The notes: generated by a model from the sequence alone, not told the origin. A stretch of DNA of 64,000 bases from Spisula solida (GCA_947247005.1 OX365950.1:7638720-7702719); one strand, 5' to 3'; positions 1 to 12,448 are shown, counted from the stretch's first letter. Made by a program: numbers and translations.

Positions 1-624
1 GAACTAACAACAGAAAAACAGTCACCTCAAAGTTCTCAGAACAGTCAAGACCCGCAGAAAAGAGTGATAAGGTGTTATTCTTGCAATCAAGAAAATCATA
101 TAGCTAGGAACTGTCCCTTGAAGATGCAGACATCATCACCACATGGTGAGATGAACAGCAACACAGTAAGAAGGGTCACAGTAAACGGCAAGAGGAATCA
201 GGGAATGACACAAGCAGGTGCGTATCATGTAACACCGAGTGAGTCAACTCAAAACCTACGATCAACAGGACGTGAGGTACGACAGCCATCTGAAATGATG
301 TTTGGAAGCAGACTAAGTGCAGGGAATCAAGATGTCACCTCTTACAGAGAAAACACGAAGATTTCAGTCAGTAAGTATGCTGCGGGAGATGTGGTATGGT
401 ACGTATCTGAAGTTAAAAAGGTGGGATCGACACCTAAGCTGGAAAGAACATATGATGGCCCATTCCTAGTGAAGAGCAGCATATCTGATGTGAACTTCCT
501 CATACAGATGGACAACATGGGAAGAGACAGTCGGGTGCATAAGAATAAGCTGAAGCTTTATGAAGGAACTCAAGTCCCACGTTGGATCCAGCTAGCGCAG
601 CGAAAACTAAAGAAACAGCAATAA
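1..624 (+). pseudogene. Gypsy-like LTR retrotransposon remnant: gag zinc knuckle fused to integrase C-terminus
   Basis: The frame is open from the first base of the window to a TAA at 622-624, so the 5' end is cut off. Near the start is a nucleocapsid-type zinc knuckle of the form C-x2-C-x4-H-x4-C (CYSCNQENHIARNC, about bases 76-117). About 90 residues later comes a segment typical of the C-terminal part of Gypsy integrases: a GD-VW strand (AAGDVVWYVSEVKK), then KLERTYDGPFLVK, and a histidine-containing VHKNKLKLYEG end. Protease, reverse transcriptase, RNase H and the catalytic core of integrase are all missing between these two pieces. The simplest reading is a large internal deletion that happened to keep the frame, leaving a defective element. 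A chimeric domesticated gene is possible but nothing supports it. The family assignment rests on motif recognition only. Confidence 0.7.
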
Positions 625-762
625 ATCCAAAGAAATGGTGATATATATCACAGAGTACTGTGTACTGTTATTGTCATATTGTTTTACTATGTATTATCAT
701 GAATCTTTGTATTTAGATGTTATTTTGTTGCTGTTTTATGTGATGCAACAACTTTGGATGTG

Positions 763-1165
763 AAGAGGAGTTGTCGGACAGTGTATGCCCAGCATCACAT
801 TATGTATATACACGTGTATTGTATTTATAAGTATTTAATGATGCACAATATTATGGAAGTGTCTTCCATGTGTTGTGCATGTTTTGTTGTGTTCTAGCAG
901 AAGGATCAAGTCACGTGAAAACGGGTAAAAGAAGAAGTCAGTGAGCAGAAGTTGAAAGGAGCTGAACGGATTATATTTTGTTTAACTTGATTTTATGTTT
1001 TAGATGATGAGAAGTGAAGGATTGACCATTAGTAAGGTCGGGCGTGAGAAGATATGACCAGTGAGGTGAAAGCAGATAGAAGAGAATATGAGAAGGAAGT
1101 GAGAAGGTTTGAGCTTTAGAGCTGACAGGCGTTTATACTTTTAAGAAGTCTAGTGACTGATGATG
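763..1165 (+). mobile_element. Candidate LTR beginning TGTCGGACAG
   Basis: A purine run (GAAGAGGAG, about 753-761) is followed directly by TGTCGGACAGTG, only about 140 bases after the integrase stop. That is the usual position of a polypurine tract and 3' LTR. A TATA-like TATTTATAAG lies at about 820. The 3' end is uncertain: it was placed before a TGG-starting, primer-binding-site-like text at about 1174. No second copy is in the window, so the LTR cannot be confirmed. Confidence 0.3.
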
Positions 1166-2334
1166 CAGAAAATGGCGACTCCGTGGACCCGTCGAAAATG
1201 AGGGGATCTTCATTGTCGTAGTATGTCTTATTCCAGATATCGGAGTGCAGACCAAGTGCAGAACACTAATTTAATTATATAAAGGAATTATATGTGCAGT
1301 TTTTGCTTCAACTTTTATATCTTTTGTTTTTTCTGTGTACTTTCAGTCAAGAATTACTGACTGAATGATGATGACCGCTTATACTTTGTCTATGGACATT
1401 GCTCCAGCAGCCCCAGGGGTGTACCTCCACCAATTCCTTGGTTTCCCATTTCAACATGTACAAACTTTGTCAGAGGAACCGCGGGAGGTGAGACTGGACA
1501 GATTGCTGAACAGTGTCAGGATGAATGAGAAGGATAGGAAAGGAAAACAGAAACAGATGACTTTTACTGATGAGAGAAGGAGTCTGAAGGACAGTGGAAA
1601 AAACCCAGAAACAGATGACTTTCGCCAAGTAAAGAGAACAGGAGCAGACGACTAGTAGATAGGATAGAGATAGAGACCTCCTTATAGTCAGATGATAAGA
1701 ATAGAAGATGATATCCTTCTTCAAATGGCTGCGTTAGTAATTAAGTTTAGTTGGTTGTTGTTTTTCCCCGAAATTTTAACATTTTTAATTGGTAATAGTA
1801 GATTTTTATTTCACTTACACCTTCTTAATTAACCTTAAACATTTTCTTGGATTATCATACTCTTTGGACTCTTGGATATTTTAAAAAGTTTTAAGTACAG
1901 TCGTCTTTAGAATAGATTTTAATGGAGCACTGTCGGAATTATGAGAATTTTGTTCCTTTTGTTAAGTAATGTTTTGTCATTTGACTTGTTGTCTAAATTA
2001 GATTTTAAATAGGAGAATTCTAGGTACTGATAAGCTATAAAACTTTAACTGAGTAACAGGATGTATTTGGCCTTCACGTTGTTGATGTTATGTATTAACT
2101 CATTATTATTTTATTTATTGTTAATGTTTAAGGAAGGATGCACATACCCTGTCTGCTGGTCGTCGAATTAATTTTTACTGTACGTAAACTGAAAGTCAGT
2201 AATTGTAATGTTATTTATGCATTTCATATTAGTTAATGTTGTTGTTATATTGTGCATTTATAGTGTATATTGTGCTATGTAATAGAGGCACTCTAGTCTG
2301 TATCGAGATCATCCTTAATACTTGAGTGTTTTTA

Positions 2335-2485
2335 AATTGAATGTATTGATCTCAGAATTGTATTGTTCATATGATCTCAGAATTTTATGGTTAATTATAT
2401 GATCTCAGAATGTTATTGTTAGTAGGATCTCAGGATTTTTATTGTTAGTGAGATCTGAGAATTTTATTGTTAAAATGATCATTTA
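2335..2485. repeat. Degenerate ~33-bp tandem repeat (GATCTCAGAATTTTATTGTTA)
   Basis: About five copies of a unit built on GATCTCAGAATTTTATTG occur in a row with mismatches and small length changes. There is no coding potential. Confidence 0.7.
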
Positions 2486-2654
2486 CTGAAGGTGCTATTA
2501 TTATGTATATAATTCATGAATTAGTTCAGTCTGACGGACATAGATGCTATAGATATTTATCTATTTTTCATTTGTTCTATTCCTTCATTGTCGAGAGTAA
2601 TTTTATCTTTATTTAAGGAATGATCTTTTTGTTAATATGTTATTAGATGTCAAT

Positions 2655-2820
2655 TTTAATGATTTTTGGCTATTAAGGTAGAACGGCATGTTAATGTGAT
2701 ACGAGATATCAGTATTCATTTTTGTTGTTGCTAAGGTAGTATGACATGTTGATGTGATGTGAGATTCCATTATTCTATTATTGTTATTAAGGTAGTACCA
2801 CATGTTGATGTTTAAGGTAG
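2655..2820. repeat. Degenerate ~65-bp tandem repeat (TTAAGGTAG..CATGTTGATGT)
   Basis: Three imperfect units share AAGGTAGNANNNCATGTTGATGTGAT. This may be the internal non-coding part of the retrotransposon just before the purine tract at about 2913-2940. Confidence 0.6.
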
Positions 2821-2942
2821 CATACCACTATTTTAGTACTTGTAAGTATCTTTGAAATATCAGTCTTTAAAGTTCTATTGTCACAGATTATCTTTATTTT
2901 CTTTTGTTAAAGGAGGACCTTTAAGCTTTAAGGAGGGGGTAA

Positions 2943-4010
2943 TGTAATGCCCTAGATTCGTCATACTTTGTGTACATGTATGTTTGTTTACATTTAGACC
3001 CGGCTATTTTATCCCGTTTATTTATTAAAGTACAAACTGGCAAGCTTTGTATTTACGATCCTTACGATCTTTGATACATTTCCATTTAATCTGAATTCCT
3101 TATTTACCTGAACTCTACGCAATAAACCCGAGATCTGTGATTATATCTGTGGTAAATAAACATGTGTCGAGTACTTCCGCCATTAATGTTTCACCGGAAG
3201 TTGTATTTTTGACCTAGTAAAGTGGTTTGTGGGTAGTTGACATTAGAGACATCCGAGTATTTTCTCAGCGTCCGTTCTGTTTAACCTATTATTTTGAATG
3301 AATCTACATATTGGAAACCGAGAACTATGTAAGGATCTATTATCTTATTTATTGTATTTAACGATTGTGTATTAGTTTTAGCCTGTTTCATTCATTCTTA
3401 AAGAGTAAATCTTGTTTCTTTGCGCGCATCTGAGTTGGTGCGCTCATGGGGCGCTATTGGTGCGCTACGTGAATTCATTCGACGTTGTGCGCTTTTACAT
3501 TGTAAAGCGCACATCTGTTTTGGTGCGCTCTGGTGCGCTTGGTGCGCTATATAAGACCAGGTCTGCACAGACTCTGGGACTCTGTATTATTTTACTATAG
3601 GTGCGAGACTTGTTTTTCTTATTTTTCTTTCACTTAAATTCTAGCAACTTAGGCTTAATTCTTTTACATTATTTGGTTATTAAGGATACATTTGAATAGT
3701 TATTGCTTTAATAAGGTATTTTATGCTGGTATTGTAGACTGCATGGTGCAAATACTTAGGATATTTATGAGATGTCTTGAGAGTATTTTAGAGATTTAGG
3801 CTAGTGTTTAATTCACATATTCTTCTGCATTGCATATTTATTTGTTATTTATTACAATTATATATTGTTTAGTTACAATATATAGAAGAGTTTGATAATC
3901 TGCACATATTAAATCGTAGAGACTGGAATTTATACTTTGTCGTTTTTACTTTAATTATTCTTAACCAGAGTCCATTTTATTTTATTGTTACTTGTCCGTG
4001 CAACAGCACA
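2943..4010 (+). mobile_element. Candidate LTR with TATA promoter after a polypurine tract
   Basis: The stretch before it is purine-rich and ends AAGGAGGGGGTAA, like a polypurine tract, and is followed by TGTAATGCCC. Inside lie four or five GGTGCGCT motifs (3430-3545), then a TATA box (GCTATATAAGACC, about 3545-3557), then CAGACTCTGGGACTCTG about 25 bases on, a plausible start site. This order (enhancer-like repeats, TATA, R/U5) fits an LTR of about 1 kb. The 3' boundary near 4010 is a guess. The 5' partner LTR would lie outside the window. Confidence 0.4.
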
Positions 4011-5181
4011 CGCTACTAATATATTGTCGGTAGACAATAAGAAAACCGCTAGCACGTGACAGTATTGTCCTAAGTATTGACAACATTCTCCTTATTTAAA
4101 CAAATCTTGCATGATTATGAAATTAAAATCAATATTTTACAATAAATTCTCGAAGGTTCATCTACAAATGTATCAACTTTTCCTACGGTATTAACTGTAT
4201 CTATAATAAGGATGATGACGGGATTCATTAAATAATGGTTATCTGGTCCAATTTATTAAATAAGTGGAATATATTTCTCAATTACAAAAATCAGAAAATT
4301 TCGAGACAAAATGAATGTAAAGTTTGTCCAATTAGGGTACCTGGAAATACTGACTTACCACTATCATGTAGAATTGATGATACCTTCACCGACTGTTACG
4401 TAACCACAAACTTGTATCTAGGTTTGGTGGTCTGTGTTTGTTGTATGTACAACTGTATTCCCTCAAGTAAGTCTCTGTAAGAACAGTGTCAATCCATTGA
4501 TTATTCAATTAGTTATACATGTTAACAGTACAATAGTTCGAAAAGCTGCTTTTGCAAATGTACAGGGTGTTAAAAAAGTTTGTGCTCAATGTTTAAGTTT
4601 CAATAGTTTGTTTTTCTAATGTCAGAAGAATGTAGTTTTTTTCAGGTTAAATTTCAGAGGGTTCTGCCATTATTTACATCTTTCAGGTGTTAAAGGAAGC
4701 TATTATAGTGTACACTGTGTGCAAAGTTCAGATAAAATTAAAAAATAATTAAATTTTGAGAACAATTTTTTTCACACCTTATATGTTATTAAGCATCACT
4801 CTACCTGATAATTAACAGAAAAAAGAACGTCATTTAGCATGTGTAGATACAATGTAAGGATATGAGAAAGACAGCAAGCGGAAGACCGTGCTATCCCAAT
4901 AACTAGGGAAGTTTTCATTTATTAGTAATTTGTCAGATACACAGACCTAAGATTAAGATAATTAAATGGTACAACTTCTCATTTTATTGTAAAAAGCACT
5001 GTTTGCAAGAAGAACCCAAGTACAAAATTAATATGATCATGTGATGAAAGAAACAACGTAATAAACTACGTTAACGATTTACTAGGATACCCCTTGTACA
5101 TACCTTCAACATTGGTTGCATCTCCACCATATACACAGTGTATTCTTGGGTCTTGGTGTCGTGACTTAATTATTATGTTAT
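4011..5181. other. Intergenic, nothing recognised
   Basis: AT-rich sequence with only short frames. No repeats, splice-compatible exons or element ends were seen. Confidence 0.6.
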
Positions 5182-5538
5182 TAAAAAAGACATGAGGACA
5201 TGTTCACAGGGAACACATCACCTTTATAGGTGAAAAAAAGACTTAATAATTATAATTATTAAAAAGACATAAGGACATGTTCACAGAGAACACAACACCT
5301 TTATAGATGAAAAAAGACCTAATTGTTATAATTAAAAATAAAAAGACACAAGGACATGTTCACAGGGAACACAACTCCTTTATAGGTGAAAAAAAACTTA
5401 ATAATTACAATTATTAAAAATATATAAGGACATGTTCACAGGGAACAAAACACCTTTATAGGTAAAAAAAGACTTCATTATTATAATTATTTAAAAGTCA
5501 TAAGGACATGTTCACAGTGAACACAACACCTTTATATC

Positions 5539-5660
5539 CTCTTCTATAATGGTGACAGTCTCAATAAGGGTGTCTTGTTATCCCTTTTATATAATGGTGA
5601 CGCTTCCCATGAAGGTGTCACCATGACAAGGATGTATGTTCCCTGTGAGCATGTCAAGAC
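5539..5660 (+). repeat. Left arm of inverted repeat enclosing the satellite
   Basis: From CTTCTATAATGGTGACAGTC to CCCTGTGAGCATGTC this matches the reverse complement of 12110-12229 almost throughout. It ends in an inverted partial satellite unit that abuts a forward unit, head to head. Confidence 0.85.
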
Positions 5661-5932
5661 ACAAGGACATGTTCACAGGGAACACAACACCTTTATAGGC
5701 GAAAAAAGGCTTATTTACTATAATTATTTAAAAGACATCAGGACATGTTCACAGGAAACGCAACACCTTTATAGGTGAAAACAAGACTTAATTATTATTA
5801 AAAAGACATAAGGACATGTTCACAGGGAACACAACACCTTTATAGGCGAAAAAAGACTTAATTATTATAATTATTTAAAAGACATAAGGACATGTTCACA
5901 GAGAACACAACACCTTTATAGATGAAACAAGA

Positions 5933-6216
5933 CTGCGTTCAATAAACGCTTATGCCCCCTGTGGAAGCCTTGTCCATCATTAAGTCTAAGTCCAAAATTA
6001 GGTCAAGGTGAAGGTCAAAATAGGGTTAGGTGATACAGGCGTGTGGAGAGTGTTCATACACAACATCCATGCAAGTATGAAAGCTTTGTAGCAAGCCATA
6101 TTAATGATAAGAGAAACGGTCAATTTGGGTTAACCAGGACGAACGGACGGACGAACGAACGGACGGACGGGTGAATCACTATATGCCTCCCCATCTATCG
6201 ATAGGGGGGCATAAAA
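5933..6216 (+). mobile_element. Pearl-like element in satellite, copy 1 (subtype A)
   Basis: Begins CTGCGTTCAATAAACGCTTA and ends with a tetranucleotide GGAC/GAAC run and a hairpin (TATGCCTCCCCATC / GATAGGGGGGCATA). The 5' end carries the matching TTATGCCCCC. It is non-autonomous with no frame. Subtype A reads GTGTGGAGAGTG in the body and is followed by a satellite unit with the rare ACATGATCACAGG variant. Confidence 0.8.
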
Positions 6217-6831
6217 AGACTTATTTATTATAATTATTTAAAAGACACGAGGACATGATCACAGGGAACACAACACCTTTATAGATGAAAAAGACTTAAT
6301 TATTATTATTATTAAAAAGACATAAGGACATGTTCACAGGGAACACAACACCTTTATAGGTGAAAAAAGACTTAATTATTATTATTATTAAAAAGACATA
6401 AGGACAAGTTCACAGGGAACACAATACCTTTATAGGTGAAAAAATACTTAATTATTATTATTATTAAAAAGACATCAGGACATGTTCACAGGGAACACAA
6501 CACCTTTATAGGTGAAAAAAGACTTAATTATTATAATTATTAAAAAGACATAAGGACATGTTCACAGGGAACACAACACCTTTATAGGTGAAAAAATACT
6601 TAATTATTATTATTATTAAAAAGACATCAGGACATGTTCACAGGGAACACAACACCTTTATAGGTGAAAAAAGACTTAATTATTATTATTATTAAAAAGA
6701 CATCAGGACATGTTCACAGGGAACACAACACCTTTATAGGTGAAAAAGACTTAATTATTGTAATTATTTAAGACATTTATATATAAGGACATGTTCACAG
6801 GGAACACAACACCTTTATAGATGAAACAAGG

Positions 6832-7115
6832 CTGCGTTCAATAAACGCTTATGCCCCCTGTGGAAGCCTTGTCCATAAATAAGTCTAAGTCCAAAATTAG
6901 GTCAAGGTGAAGGTCAAAATGGGGTCAGGTGATACAGGCGTGTAGAGAGTGTTCATATACAACATCCATGCAAGTATGGAAGCTTTGTAGCAAGCCATAA
7001 TGATGCTAGAAGAAACGGTCAATTTGGGTTAACCAGGACGGACGGACGAACAGACGAATGGACGGACAGGTGAATCACTATATGCCTCCCGATCTATCGA
7101 TACGGGGGCATAAAA
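6832..7115 (+). mobile_element. Pearl-like element in satellite, copy 2 (subtype B)
   Basis: Same family as 5933-6216. Subtype B differs consistently: CATAAATAAGTCTAAG, GTGTAGAGAGTG, TATACAACATCC and a hairpin reading CCCGATC/GATACGGG. Confidence 0.8.
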
Positions 7116-7707
7116 AGTCTTAATTACTATTAAAAAGACATCAGGACATGTTCACAGGGAACACAACACCTTAATAGGTGAAAAAAGACTTAATTATTAT
7201 AATTATTTAAAAGACATGAGGACATGTTCACAGGGAACATAACACCTTTATAGGTGAAAAAAGACTTAATTATTATAATTATTTAAAAGACATGAGGACA
7301 TGTTCACAGGGAACATAACACCTTTATAGGTGAAAAAAGACTTAATTATTATAATTATTTAAAAGACATAAGGATATGTTCACATGGAACACAACACCTT
7401 AATAGATGAAAAAAAGACTTAATTATTATTAAAAAGACATAAAGACATGTTCACAGGGAACACAACACCTTTATAGATGAAAAAGACTTAATTATTATTA
7501 TTATTAAAAAGACATAAGGACAAGTTCACAGGGAACACAACACCTTTATAGGTGAAAATGACTTAATTATTATAATTATTTAAAAGACATAAGGATATGT
7601 TCACAGGGAACAAAACACCTTAATAAATGAAAAAAGACTTAATTATTATTAAAAAGACATAAGGACATATTCACAGGGAACACAACACCTTTATAGATGA
7701 AACAAGG

Positions 7708-7998
7708 CTGCGTTCAATAAACGCTTATGCCCCCTGTGGAAGCCTTGTCCATCATTAAGTCTAAGTCCAAAATTAGGTCAAGGTGAAGGTCAAAATAGGG
7801 TTAGGTGATACAGGCGTGTGGAGAGTGTTCATACACAACATCCATGCAAGTATGAAAGCTTTGTAGCAAGCCATATTAATGCTAGGAGAAACGGTCAATT
7901 TGGGTTAACCAGGACGGACGGACGAACGGACGGACGAACGAACGGACGGACGGGTGAATCACTATATGCCTCCCCATCTATCGATAGGGGGGCATAAA
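7708..7998 (+). mobile_element. Pearl-like element in satellite, copy 3 (subtype A)
   Basis: Near-identical to copy 1, including the flanking satellite unit with ACATGATCACAGG, but with a slightly longer ACGG microsatellite. It was copied with its flanks, 1775 bp from copy 1. Confidence 0.8.
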
Positions 7999-8826
7999 AA
8001 GACTTATTTATTATAATTATTTAAAAGACACGAGGACATGATCACAGGGAACACAACACCTTTATAGATGAAAAAGACTTAATTATTATTATTATTAAAA
8101 AGACATAAGGACATGTTCACAGGGAACACAACACCTTTATAGGTGAAAAAAGACTTAATTATTATTATTATTAAAAAGACATAAGGACAAGTTCACAGGG
8201 AACACAACACCTTTATAGGTGAAAATGACTTAATTATTATAATTATTTAAAAGACATAAGGATATGTTCACAGGGAACAAAACACCTTAATAGATGAAAA
8301 AAGACTTAATTATTATTAAAAAGACATAAGGACATATTCACAGGGAACACAAGACCTTTAGGTGAAAAAAAGACAATTATTATCAAAAAGACATAAGGAT
8401 ATGTTCACAGGGAACACAACATCTTAATAGGTGAAAAAAGACTTAATTATTATAATTATTAAAAAGACATAAGGACATGTTCACAGGGAACACAACACCT
8501 TTATAGGTGAAAAAATACTTAATTATTATTATTATTAAAAAGACATCAGGACATGTTCACAGGGAACACAACACCTTTATAGGTGAAAAAATACTTAATT
8601 ATTATTATTATTAAAAAGACATCAGGACATGTTCACAGGGAACACAACACCTTTATAGGTGAAAAAAGACTTAATTATTATTATTATTAAAAAGACATCA
8701 GGACATGTTCACAGGGAACACAACACCTTTATAGGTGAAAAAGACTTAATTATTGTAATTATTTAAGACATTTATATATAAGGACATGTTCACAGGGAAC
8801 ACAACACCTTTATAGATGAAACAAGG

Positions 8827-9122
8827 CTGCGTTCAATAAACGCTTATGCCCCCTGTGGAAGCCTTGTCCATAAATAAGTCTAAGTCCAAAATTAGGACAA
8901 GGTGAAGGTCAAAATGGGGTCAGGTGATACAGGCGTGTAGAGAGTGTTCATATACAACATCCATGCAAGTATGGAAGCTTTGTAGCAAGCCATAATGATG
9001 CTAGAAGAAACGGTCAATTTGGGTTAACCAGGACGGACGGACGGACGAACGGACGAACAGACGAACGGACGGACAGGTGAATCACTATATGCCTCCCGAT
9101 CTATCGATACGGGGGCATAAAA
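8827..9122 (+). mobile_element. Pearl-like element in satellite, copy 4 (subtype B)
   Basis: Near-identical to copy 2, with a longer GGAC/GAAC run. It lies 1995 bp from copy 2 and shares its flanking satellite variants (ACATTTATATATAAGG upstream, AAAAGTCTTAATTA downstream). Confidence 0.8.
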
Positions 9123-10093
9123 AGTCTTAATTATTATTAAAAAGACATCAGGACATGTTCACAGGGAACACAACACTTTAATAGGTGAAAAAAGACTTAA
9201 TTATTATAATTATTTAAAAGACATGAGGACATGTTCACAGGGAACATAACACCTTTATAGGTGAAAAACGACTTAATTATTATAATTATTTAAAAGGCAT
9301 AAGGATATGTTCACAGGGAACACAACACCTTAATAGATGAAAAAAGACTTAATTATTATTAAAAAGACATAAGGACATATTCACAGGGAACACAAGACCT
9401 TTAGGTGAAAAAAAGACAATTATTATCAAAAAGACATAAGGATATGTTCACAGGGAACACAACATCTTTATAGATGAAAAAAAGACTTAATTATTATAAT
9501 TATTAAAAAGACATAAGGACATGTTCACAGGGAACACAACACCTTTATAGGTGAAAAAAAACCTTAATTATTATTATTATTAAAAAGACATCAGGACATG
9601 TTCACAGGGAACACTACACCTTTATAGGTGAAAAAAGACTTAATTATTATAATTATTTAAAAGGCATAAGGACATGTTCACAGGGAACACAACATCTTAA
9701 TAGGTGAAAAAAGACTTAATTATTATAATTATTAAAAAGACATAAGGACATGTTCACAGGGAACACAACACCTTTATAGGTAAAAAAATACTTAATTATT
9801 ATTATTATTAAAAAGACATCAGGACATGTTCACAGGGAACACAACACCTTTATAGGTGAAAAAATACTTAATTATTATTATTATTAAAAAGACATCAGGA
9901 CATGTTCACAGGGAACACAACACCTTTATAGGTGAAAAAAGACTTAATTATTATTAAAAAGACATCAGGACATGTTCACAGGGAACACAACACCTTTATA
10001 GGTGAAAAAGACTTAATTATTGTAATTATTTAAGACATTTATATATAAGGACATGTTCACAGGGAACACAACACCTTTATAGATGAAACAAGG

Positions 10094-10369
10094 CTGCGTT
10101 CAATAAACGCTTATGCCCCCTGTGGAAGCCTTGTCCATAAATAAGTCTAAGTCCAAAATTAGGTCAAGGTGAAGGTCAAAATGGGGTCAGGTGATACAGG
10201 CGTGTAGAGAGTGTTCATATACAACATCCATGCAAGTATGGAAGCTTTGTAGCAAGCCATAATGATGCTAGAAGAAACGGTCAATTTGGGTTAACCAGGA
10301 CGGACGGACGAACGGACGGACAGGTGAATCACTATATGCCTCCCAATCTATCGATACGGGGGCATAAAA
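10094..10369 (+). mobile_element. Pearl-like element in satellite, copy 5 (subtype B)
   Basis: A third subtype B copy with the shortest ACGG microsatellite, 1267 bp from copy 4. The same upstream ACATTTATATATAAGG satellite variant shows it spread by array duplication, not fresh insertion. Confidence 0.8.
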
Positions 10370-12109
10370 AGTCTTAATTATTATTAAAAGGACATCAGGA
10401 CATGTTCACAGGGAACACAACACCTTAATAGGTGAAAAAAGACTTAATTATTATAATTATTTAAAAGACATGAGGACATGTTCACAGGGAACATAACACC
10501 TTTATAGGTGAAAAACGACTTATTTATTATAATTATTTAAAAGACATAAGGATATGTTCACAGGGAACACAACACCTTAATAGATGAAAAAAAGACTTAA
10601 TTATTATTAAAAAGACATAAAGACATGTTCACAGGGAACACAACACCTTTATAGATGAAAAAGACTTAATTATTATTATTATTAAATAAACATAAGGACA
10701 AGTTCACAGGGAACACAACACCTTTATAGGTGAAAAAAGACTTAATTATTATAATTATTTAAAAGACATAAGGATATGTTCACAGGGAACACAACACCTT
10801 AATAGATGAAAAAAGACTTAATTATTATTAAAAAGACATAAGGATATGTTCACAGGGAACACAAGACCTTTAGGTGAAAAAAAGACAATTATTATCAAAA
10901 AGACATAAGGACATGTTCACAGGGAACACAACATCTTTATAGATGAAAAAAAGACTTAATTATTATAATTATTAAAAAGACATAAGGACATGTTCACAGG
11001 GAACACAACACCTTTATAGGTAAAAAAAGACTTAATTATTATAATTATTTAAAAGGGATAATAAGGACATGTTCACAGGGAACACAACACCTTAATAGGT
11101 GAAAAAAGACTTAATTATTATTATTATTAAAAAGACATCAGGACATGTTCACAGGGAACACAACACCTTAATAGGTGAAAAAAGACTTAATTATTAAAAT
11201 TATTTAAAAGACATGAGGACATGTTCACAGGGAACGCAACACCTTTATAGATGAAAAACGACTTAATTATTATTAAAAAGACATAAGGACATGTTCACAG
11301 GGAACAAAACACCTTTATAGGTGAAAAAAGACTTAATTATTATAATTATTTAAAAGACATGAGGACATGTTCACAGGGAACACAACACCTTTATAGATGA
11401 AAAAGACTTAATTATTATTATTATTATTAAAAAGACATAAGGACAAGTTCACAGGGAACACAACACCTTTATAGGTGAAAAAAGACTTAATTATTATAAT
11501 TATTTAAAAGACATAAGGACATGTTCACAGGGAACACAACACCTTAATAGATGAAAAAAAGACTTAATTATTATTAAAAAGACATAAGGACATGTTCACA
11601 TAGACCACAACACCTTTAGGTGAAAAAAAGACTTAATTTTTATCAAAAAGACATAAGGAAATGTTCACAGGGAACACAACATCTTTATAAATGAAAAAAA
11701 ACTTAATTATCATAATTATTAAAAAGACATAAGGACATGTTCACAGGGAACACAACACCTTTATAGGTGAAAAAAGACTTAATTATTATTATTAGTAAAA
11801 AGACATAATGACATGTTCACAGGGAACACAACATCTTTATAGATGAAAAAAAGACTTAATTATTATAATTATTAAAAAGACATAAGAACATGTTCACAGG
11901 GAACACAACACCTTTATAGGTAAAAAAAGACTTAATTATTATTAAAAAGACATAAGGACATGTTCACTGGGAACACAACACCTTTATAGATGAAAAAAGA
12001 CTAAATTATTATTATTATTATTAAAAAGACATAAGGACATGTTCACAGGGAACACAACACCTTTATAGTTGAAAAAAAGACTTAATTATTATAATTATTT
12101 AAAAGACAT

Positions 12110-12229
12110 AAGTACATGCTCACAGGGAACATACCACCTTGTCATGGTGACACCTTCATGGGAAGCATCAACATTATAGAAGGGATAACAAGACACCCTT
12201 ATTGAGACTGTCACCATTATGGAAGGGAC
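12110..12229 (-). repeat. Right arm of inverted repeat enclosing the satellite
   Basis: This is the reverse complement of 5539-5660, starting inside a satellite unit (ACATGCTCACAGGGAAC) and running through GGTGACACCTTCATGGGAAG to CACCATTATGGAAGGG. Half of the array's boundary sequence is thus present in both orientations, 6.5 kb apart. Confidence 0.85.
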
Positions 12230-12448
12230 ATAAAGACATTATCATTCTGACTGTCACCATTGAAGAAGAGACGCAATTTCAAAAATTTCTGCCAAAATTC
12301 TAACTAACCAAAGATGAAAACATTAGTTGATTATGTTTTAAAGCCCATTTTACGGGAGCACTGTTGGAAGTAAGTAAGTAAGTAACTGCTAGCTATGGAT
12401 GTTTCTGAGAAGGTGCTCCCCGCCAACCCTTACGATGGTGAAAGGAAT

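Larger units (their letters stand above)
625..2942. other. AT-rich non-coding stretch after the retrotransposon frame
   Basis: No convincing gene. A 96-codon frame at 1365-1655 has no recognisable domain. The stretch contains a candidate LTR start at 763 and two short degenerate tandem repeats, listed separately. The text near 1174 (TGGCGACTCCGTGGACCC) resembles the primer-binding-site context of Gypsy elements, so part of this stretch may be the leader or 3' non-coding part of an element. Confidence 0.5.
5182..12110. repeat. Satellite array, ~75-bp unit, with embedded transposon copies
   Basis: The unit reads roughly AAAGACATAAGGACATGTTC, then ACAGGGAACACAACACC, then TTTATAGGTGAAAAAAGAC, then TTAATTATTATAATTATT. 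It is repeated about 75 times, all in one orientation apart from one short inverted piece at 5640-5660. Units vary from about 63 to 77 bases, mainly through (TTA)n length in the AT-rich spacer. Each unit holds two small palindromes: CACCTTTATAGGTG and the ATTATAATTAT spacer. Five near-identical 285-bp elements sit in it at irregular 0.9-1.3 kb intervals, giving a higher-order repeat. There is no coding potential. It could be an expanded core of a tandem-repeat-bearing transposon rather than a classical chromosomal satellite. Confidence 0.9.

Noticed and set aside
1365..1655. 96-codon plus-strand frame after the retrotransposon
   Set aside because: Low-complexity polar tail, no known domain, no splice or promoter support.
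5182..12110. CRISPR-like regularly spaced repeats
   Set aside because: There are no unique spacers; the whole unit is repeated, and the context is eukaryotic.
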